64,000 bases of DNA, from the NCBI GenBank assembly GCA_014058105.1, contig JACGCM010002435.1, positions 62,001 to 126,000 on the forward strand, in the 5' to 3' direction. Shown piece after piece: positions 57,421 through 64,000 of this stretch (position 1 is its first letter; each line of letters begins with the position of its first letter). Origin of the DNA: Kingdonia uniflora (lineage: Eukaryota; Streptophyta; Magnoliopsida; Ranunculales; Circaeasteraceae). A program made the translations under genes and the position numbers. Below the pieces are notes generated by a model. It was not told the DNA's origin. It saw nothing but the letters and a program-made list of their open reading frames with translations, and searched no databases.

Positions 57421-59020
57421 TCTGATGATTCTTGAGTGGGCGATGCTTAGCGACATTGCAGAGTTTGGGTTGATTTTAGATTCACAGACTATGGGTGGTC
57501 TTATTGTAAATCTGAGAGTTCAGCCGCCTTTGATTTCTCGGATTATAGAGGTGGAACAGCTGGACGACAGATTACAGTCTTGGGCTTCAGACGACACACC
57601 AGACCTGATTGGACAGTTAGTTCAGATGGCAGCATCAGATACATGGGCAGATTATGCCTGCTAGATTCTGAGGTACTGAAACGTAAGGTTTTGAGTGAGG
57701 CTCATGGTTCGAGATACACCATCCATCCAGGCAGTACGAAGATGTACCAGGACCTGAGGATAAATTTTTGGTGGGACAATATGAAGCGCGAGATAGCTGA
57801 TTTTGTTTCCAAAACACCCAAAAACATCACAACCCCCAAACCACACTAACAACAGCAACACAACCACCAAATACAACCCGACTGAGGGTTCCCATAAATC
57901 ACAACACCGCCCTATCGCCTGTAACCACCGGAACGCTGAAAAGGAATCTAATGGACAAAACCTGCAAATAGGAATAATGGATGCACAATGGATAAAGGAG
58001 TAGACGAAGAAACAACACGATTCTATTTGGGTGATTATGGACCGTTTGACCAAATCGGCACATTTCATTCCGGTTCGTACGACTATGACTACTGATGAGT
58101 TGAGCAGGATATATGTGAGGGAGATTGTTCATTTACACGAGGTTCTAGTGTCTATTGTGTCAGATAGAGATACCAGGTTTACCAACAAATTTTGGCAGAG
58201 TTTTCGGCGAGCTGTAGATACTAGACTAGATTTCAGTACAACATTTCACCCTCAGATCGACGGTCAGACAGAGCGAGTCAACCAGATTCTTAAGGAAATG
58301 CTTCGAGCTTGTGTTTTGGACATCAAGGGTTACTGGGATGAGTATTTACATAGGGCTGAGTTTGCATATAACAACAACTTTCAATCGAGCATCGGGATGG
58401 TACCTTACGAGGCTTTATATGGTAGACTATGCAGATCACCTTTGAGTTGGGCAGAGGTTGGTGAGCAGAGCTTACCGGGACCAGACTTAGTTCGGGAGAC
58501 TACTAAGGCAGTTACAACCATCAGGGATCGGTTACGTACAACACAAAGCCGACAGAAAAGTTATGCTGACATTCGCAGGAGATCACTCGAGTTTCGGATC
58601 GGGGATTATGTTTTGCTGAAGGTTTCACCGATTAGGAGCGTGATGCATTTCAGCAAGAAGGGGAAGCTAGCTCCGAGATATATTGGCTCGCTTGAGATTC
58701 TGGACAGAGATGGAGAGTTAGCATACCGTTTGGCGTTACCGCCGCAGCTGAACAGAGTTCACAACATCTTTCATGTTTCAATGTTGAGGAAGTACGAGCG
58801 GGACCATACTCACGTGATTGACTGGGAGCCGATAGAGGTTCGGGACGATGCCTCGTATCTTGAGCATCCGGAGTGCATTTTAGATCGCGAGGAAAAGATT
58901 CTTCGCCACAAGGGTATTCCGTTTGTGAAAGTTCAGTGGAGTCACCATGGTCCAGAGGAGGCTACCTGGGAGTTAGAGGATGCTGTGAGGAGGCACTATC
59001 CAATTTTATTCTCAAGATGA
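57421..59020 (+). pseudogene. Integrase of element G with chromodomain-like end
   Basis: Zinc-binding part: SEAHGSRYTIHPGSTKMYQD and INFWWDNMKREIADFVSK to about 57,813, then about 205 bp of foreign sequence in place of the Cys pair and the first catalytic Asp. The frame 58,031-59,020 (329 codons, open) gives MDRLTKSAHFIPV, VSDRDTRFTNKFW (second Asp), GQTERVNQILKEML (Glu), LAPRYIGSLEILDR and NIFHVSMLRKY. The tail ILDREEKILRHKGIPFVKVQ and EEATWELED is chromodomain-like as in Tekay elements. The enzyme cannot work without the replaced part. Confidence 0.9.
57814..58018 (-). repeat. Inverted LTR fragment inside G's integrase
   Basis: Its reverse complement contains CATTGTGCATCCATTATTCC, CATTAGATTCCTTTTCAGC, TTCCGGTGGT and GGGAACCCTCAG. 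These match the start of G's own LTR at about 59,219-59,340 (CATTATGCATCCATTTATTC, TTAGATTCG, GTTCGGTGGT, GGGAACCCCAAG) in order but with many differences. It replaces about the same length of integrase sequence. The source was probably a related but not identical LTR. Confidence 0.75.
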
Positions 59021-59068
59021 GGTATGCGCTAATTTTCGGGAGCGAAAAAAAAAATTTAGAGGGTAGAT

Positions 59069-61857
59069 TGTAATGACCCGCATTTCAATTATTCTTAATA
59101 TTCACTCATATTCCTTTTCACTCATATATTCCTATTCTTTATCTCATCGGCATATTAGATTCATTTCCTTCACGTTAAGTTCCGCATTCATTTTCTGCAT
59201 GTACTCTTTCATCCATTTTATTCATCCATTATGCATCCATTTATTCCTTTCGGTGGTTTAGTATTAGATTCGTTTGTAGTTTTGGCGGTTCGGTGGTCAT
59301 TCGGAGGAGGAGGTGGCGTTATGGCCTTGGGAACCCCAAGATGTGTTTGAAGTGATGTTTGTATGTTGTGTGTGTGATTTGGGGTGGTTCCGGTAAGCCG
59401 TTGGAGTGGCCGGTAGGTTTCCAGAGTCTCCCGAGGAAAAGATTCATTTTTGGGGGTTTAGGCGTTTGGTGCCCGTGAGGCGGTGGAGGTGGTGTTTCTA
59501 TCTTGGAAACCCTTTATTGAGTTGGCAGTGATGTTTGTTTGAGGTGTGTGTGGTTTGGGGTGGTTCCGGTGAGCCATTGGATTGGCTGGTAGGTTTCCGG
59601 AGTTTCCTGAGGGAAAAGATTCCTTTTGGGGGCTTAGGCGTTTTGGTAGCCGTGAGGTGGTGGAGGTGGTGTTACTACTTTGGAAAACCTTTGTTGGGCT
59701 TGTAGTAGTGTCTGTGTGGTAGTGGTGGTGGTCGGTGGTGTTTCCGGGGTGTCCGGTGTGGACCGTGGTGCCTCCGGGGTCATTCTTTTGATGCAGGAGC
59801 AATTCTGCTTGAACAGGGCCCTTTCTATTCGAGTATACCCCTTTGTATTCTAGCAGACTAGTCCCTATTCGAATACAACTCACTCTGTTCGATCATGAGC
59901 ATTTCTGTTCGAACAGAGGTTCATTTTCAGCCTTTTTTGGGTCTTTTCTTCTCTTCTCTTCACTTCCTTTTCTTTTTTCTCTCTCACTCTCCTCTCTCTA
60001 ACCTATTCCCCTCTCCTCCATTCTCATGATCCACTCTTCCCCATCGCTCGAGGATTCTTCGCCCGCTTCGTTACAATTTTTGTTCCTATCCTCGGTAAGT
60101 TTTCCCGATACCTTTTCCGTTCCTTTCGCTCGATTTCGGCGTAGGTCTGATTTCTAGGGCTTGGGTTTGATATCGTTTTATTGAATTGATTGTTTACTTG
60201 TTGTTTTTATTGGTTGTGGTAACTTGTTTGTTGTTTTGATTGCCACGTCGTCGATCCTTGGTTCGGTTTTCCGAGTTGGTTTCTGTCAGACTTAGATTAC
60301 TATCAAGCGAGTTTTATTACTTCATTACTAAGTTCTATACTAGTTTTTAGTATTTTTTTAGAGAGTTATATTGAGCTTAGAGATGTTTTATAATTAACTA
60401 TAGTTTAACCTAGGAATTATTCAGTTAGAAGTGTTAACCTGTAGTTTGGGTTTCTAATTGTTTCTGGAGTTGGTTTTTGGTTCGTATGGGACCTGAGTTA
60501 GCTAGTGGTGGGTGGGTTAGCATTCTCGTCGCATGCCTAGGAATGCTCCTTCCAGCCTTAAGATATTTTTGGGTTGGATGCAGTGACGGTTAGGTTGCTG
60601 TGTAGGCTATGCATAGTCGGTGTAACCGATTCCTATTCATTCTGGTTGTGTTGCCGTGTGAGCGGCAGTTGTGTTGCTTTCTTGTGCACCTGTTGCACTT
60701 TATAACTTATAACACATCTTTCAAAACTTATTGAGATTGCATACACGAACACTCCATTTCGGTTGACCTCTGACAGGATCCAAGGAGTCCGTGAGATCGG
60801 GTTAAAAGAGACAGTGAGATTGGGAGTGGCACTATCATACGTAGTTCAACCACTCCGGAGTGTGGAATGGTATGAGGCAGAGTCATAGAGATCCCAACTT
60901 ATCCACGTTGAGGTTGAAATTCCTTGAAATGCTACGAACTATTATTCCGCGGTTTGATACACCCATAACCACTTTGATCAAGTGCGACCATCCTAGCTTG
61001 GTCGAGCTTAACCAAATCGTACATGTATATCCCTCTACTGATCTCTTTAAGAAATTAGACGTTAGCAGTTAATCAGCCAATATTATAATAAGATCCCGTA
61101 CACTTTTAAAATACTGAATCATTCTGCATTAGGGGATATTTATGAGAATATCCCTGTTCATCATAACATATCATTGCATCTTGTATAAGTATGGGATTAT
61201 CGTAGTCATTACTTCACGTCATGGCATTGCATATTATCATATCATCACATTCTCTACTCATATTCCTTACTCTACTCTCTTCTCACATTCCTTCTATATT
61301 TTCTCCTCTCATCAACTCTTTTTCCTATCCTTATCAACTCTGTATCTGTTATGGCCATTTATTATATTACTAGATTGTATTTACTTGTTTTATATTACAT
61401 TGATCTCTACTATAAATTTTAGTACCAGTTGTTAGTAAGTTATTTAGTTCAGTTGGATTAGTGAGCTCGTTGTTTGCTCACTTTCGTATTTTAACCATTT
61501 CAGAGATTGATTAACTTGGACTGTAGCGTGGGTAGCCAGTTTAGAGACAGTTTTTGCCGCTGTAGATTTCCTTTGGTTCTGACTTCATTAGGTGTTCTCA
61601 GCATGTGTCCCTAAGTTTTATTCGAGATGTTTATTACATTTTTATCTGATATGTATATATATGTCTTTTGCTTCCGCGTTATATTGTTGTATTGTTATTT
61701 CTTTACTCTAATGATTATTGCTATATGGGAATAGCCGAGCCAGAATTTGTCTATGGCTTGGCTATTTGTGGGGTAGAATCTTTGGATTTCCCGACCTGCA
61801 CTACTTAGAATCTTGTAATTGGTCAAGCTATCGATTACTGGATTTTGGGGCATGACA
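59069..61857 (+). repeat. 3' LTR of element G
   Basis: Starts TGTAATGACCC after a weak purine tract (TTTAGAGGGTAGAT) and ends GGGGCATGACA; 2,789 bp. It contains two and a partial third copy of the unit of about 175 bp, the TTCGAA-type array and about 525 bp (60,630-61,155) missing from the 5' LTR but present in H. Confidence 0.9.
59808..59913. promoter_or_regulatory. 20-bp periodic palindrome array in G's 3' LTR
   Basis: Six sites at 59,808 (CTTGAA), 59,828 (TTCGAG), 59,848 (TTCTAG), 59,868 (TTCGAA), 59,888 (TTCGAT) and 59,908 (TTCGAA), again exactly 20 bp apart. The spacing is kept although individual sites have mutated. Confidence 0.65.
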
Positions 61858-61862
61858 CACAA
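61858..61862. repeat. Target-site duplication of G, right copy (CACAA)
   Basis: Pairs with CGCAA at 52,074-52,078. Confidence 0.75.
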
Positions 61863-62071
61863 TCTGTTTCGGCATCTTTGTAAGCTCGCCACAGTTTATT
61901 ACCTTTGAATATAATATATTAAAGAATATCAATAACTCCCGGATAGCGACACGCAGTGGCTTATGCTTTTTAAATACATGCGTTATTAATACTGGCAAAA
62001 ATTATTGTACAAGGATATGATAATCATGGGATTTTAAATTTTTTAGTTGAAAATTGTCCATGTTGACATTA
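61863..62071 (-). pseudogene. TNP2-type CACTA transposase, part upstream of G
   Basis: On the - strand NLKSHDYHILVQ (after a Phe/Leu-rich lead), PVLITHVFKKHKPLRVAIRE and LLIFFNILYSKVINCGELTK fit the DUF4218-type block (LKSHDCHVLLQ.LLPVA.R....: ..LC.FFr.lCSKvi). It continues at 52,073 with the next part of the same block. The rest is cut off by H. Confidence 0.8.
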
Positions 62072-64000
62072 TGTTGCCCCAAAATCCAGTAACCGGTAGC
62101 TTGACCAACTACTAGATTCAAAGTAGTGCAGGTCGGGTAATCCAAAGATTCAACCCCACAAATAGCCGGGCCATAGACAAATTCTGGCTCAGCTATTCAC
62201 ATATAGCAATAGTCATCGGAGTAAAGAAATAACAATAACAATATAACGCGGAAGCAAAAGATATATATATACACCTCAGTCGAAAATATAATAAAATATC
62301 TCGAATAAAACTCAGCGACATATGCTGAGAATACCTACAGAAATCTGGAACAAAAGGAAATCTGCCGCGACAAAATATGACCTTGAACTGGCTAACCACG
62401 TAGCAGTCCAAGCTACTCAACCTCTTAAATGGTTATAAAACCAGAGTGAGCAAACCATGGCTTACTAAACCCAACAGAACTAAATATTCTACTAATAACC
62501 TATACTAGAAATAGAGGTAGAGATAAATGTAATAAAGAAACAAGTTTTTGGAAGTCTAGCAATATATATAAAATGACTACAATGGATAAAGAATTGAAAA
62601 GGAAAGGAGATTAGAGTTGATAAGAGGTGGAGAATAGAGTCAAGAATTTGAAAGGAGGGAGATGCAATGATAAGAGAATATGCAATGCCATGACGTGATG
62701 GCTAGGATAATCCCATACTTATCCTAGGTGTAGTGTGACGTAATACTATAAAATCGATACTCGTAATTCTTAAGTAGTAGGTTGATCATCCACTAATGTC
62801 TAATTTTCATAAAGAGATCAGTAAGGGGACACACAGGTACGATTTGGTTAAGCTCGGCCAAGTTAAGGATTGGTCTAACTTGATCAAAGTGGTAATGGGA
62901 GTTTCCAACCCAACGGAGCAATAGTCCGTATCATTTCAAGGAATTTCAACTCTCCACGTGGATAAGTTGGGATCTCCATGACTCTGTCTCATACCATTCC
63001 ACACTCCTGAGTAGTTGAATTAGGTATGATAGTGCCATTCCTAATCTCACCAAATCTTTTAGCCCGTTCTTTGGACTCCTTGGATCTTATCGGAGGTTAA
63101 CCGAAGCGGAGTGTTCGTGTATCCAATCTCAATAAGTTTTGAAAGATGTTATTATAAGTTATTAAGATGCAACAGGTGAACAAGAAAACAAACACATCTG
63201 CCGCTCACACAGTAACACAATCCGGATGAATAGGGACTCGATTGTACCGACTAAGCATAGCCGACACAGCAACCTAACCGTCACTACATCCAACACATCA
63301 ATCTCTTAAGGCTGGAAAGGGCATTCAGGGGCAAAGCCACGAGAATGCTAACCCAACCACTACTAACTAAGCTCAGATCCTATACGAACCATAACCATGC
63401 TCCCGAATAATTAACAAGCCTAAACTACAGGTTAACAATATAAACAAAATAATTCATAGGTTAAATTATAGTTTAATTACATAGCATCTCTAAGTTCAAT
63501 TTAACACTCTAAACAATACTCGAAAACTAGTATAGAAACTAAGTAATGAGGGAATAAAACTCGCTTAATAATAATTCAAGTCCGGCAGAAAACCAACTCG
63601 GAATACTGAACCTAGAATCGACGACGAGGTAATCGGAATAACGAACAAGCTACCACAACCAATAACAACAACAAGCAAACAATCAATTAAAGAAAACGAA
63701 AATAAAACCCAAACCCTAGAATTAACCCTACGCCGAATCGAGGGAAAAGAACGGAAAGGGAATCGAGAATAACTCACGAAGGATAGGAGTGAAGGTTGCG
63801 TCGAAGCTGGCGAAGAATCCGCATGTGATGGGGAAGATTGGATCAAAAGTGTGGAGGAGAGGGGAATCGGTTAGGGAGAGGTGAGGAAAGAGAGAGAGAG
63901 TGAGTTTGAGTGAAGAGATGAAGTGAGGAAAAGAGAGCATTAAACCCAACAGGTGATCAAAATGCGCCTCTGTTCAAATAAGAAATATTCCTATTCGAAC
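62072..64000 (-). repeat. LTR H, inverted, same family as G, runs off the window
   Basis: On the - strand it ends ACTGGATTTTGGGGCA, the LTR end of G, and can be followed collinearly to 64,000, including the segment missing in G's 5' LTR (about 62,760-63,250) and the start of the TTCGAA array (TTCAAA 63,973, TTCGAA 63,994). Its 3' end abuts TNP2 sequence, so it is a solo LTR or the 3' LTR of an element lying to the right. Frames on it are chance. Confidence 0.85.

Larger units (their letters stand above)
52079..61857 (+). mobile_element. Element G: Tekay-like chromovirus with both LTRs
   Basis: 9,779 bp: LTR, initiator-Met primer site, gag with zinc knuckle, protease, RT, RNase H, integrase ending in a chromodomain-like segment, LTR. 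Long LTRs and the C-terminal segment fit the Tekay/Del group. It is inserted in the CACTA transposase gene. The two LTRs are visibly closer to each other than those of B, so it is younger, yet all genes but one have stops. Confidence 0.9.
41711..64000 (-). mobile_element. CACTA (En/Spm) DNA transposon, runs off the right edge
   Basis: The left end is placed at TACTACGTGAAAAA (41,711), one base from the CACTACxxGAAAA terminus of plant CACTA elements, followed by a subterminal region rich in GAGTCGTA. Two - strand genes follow: a transposase_24-type protein and a TNP2-type transposase, the latter split by G and adjacent to H. The other terminus is outside the window. Assignment of the left end to this same element is inference. 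Confidence 0.55.

Noticed and set aside
57661..58068. Open frame of 135 codons on the - strand in G
   Set aside because: It is the reading of the inverted LTR fragment and the integrase antisense; no domain.
62193..62420. Open frame of 75 codons on the - strand in H
   Set aside because: The same chance frame exists in G's 5' LTR at 53,882-54,088 on the + strand; LTR sequence, not a gene.

Overview
The window is plant nuclear DNA built almost wholly of transposable elements. I base this on Ty3/gypsy pol domains of the Tat, Athila and chromovirus types, a CACTA (En/Spm) transposase, short AT-rich introns of about 75-82 bp, and TATA-type LTR promoters. It is probably a eudicot repeat-rich region; the species cannot be named. 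I found no intact host gene, no rRNA or tRNA gene, no CRISPR array and nothing bacterial. Nearly all coding tracts are broken, so most are listed as pseudogenes.

Left part (1-10,389): the 3' ends of two Tat-like elements on the + strand. A ends at about 1,960 and F runs from about 2,400 to 10,389. Both carry an antisense gene with its own TATA box between the polypurine tract and pol. In F this gene is large, shows introns, and encodes a region resembling the 'putative gypsy type transposon' domain followed by coiled coils. A 44-bp minisatellite lies at its far end.

Centre (about 10,640-41,470): a nested stack. Athila-like element E (- strand) was split by Tat-like element C (- strand, 15,327-39,515, 5-bp duplication ATACT on both sides). 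C was in turn hit twice. Element D (- strand) lies in C's 3' LTR. Element B (+ strand, 25,651-34,637, duplication CTAAT/CTTAT) lies in C's integrase gene, whose two halves are at about 34,643-34,930 and 24,844-25,650. A deletion at about 24,365 removed D's 5' end and the adjoining part of C. B has a 62-bp minisatellite and D an array of about 220 bp, both in the 3' region.

Right part (41,711 to beyond 64,000): a CACTA element in - orientation with a subterminal repeat region, a transposase_24-type gene (about 49,650-50,300) and a TNP2-type transposase gene (50,766 to beyond the window). Between its ends lie LTR relics, unrecognised gene fragments and a 29-nt C tract. The TNP2 gene is split by chromovirus G (+ strand, 52,079-61,857, duplication CGCAA/CACAA), and an inverted LTR of the same family (H) begins 215 bp further on. 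G's LTRs hold six TTCGAA-type palindromes at exact 20-bp spacing, and its integrase contains an inverted LTR fragment.

The most interesting signal is the repeated antisense arrangement in A, D, F and B: a TATA box 0.17-0.27 kb inside the 3' LTR edge, pointing back into the element. In A, D and F the first ATG lies 70-72 nt downstream of it.
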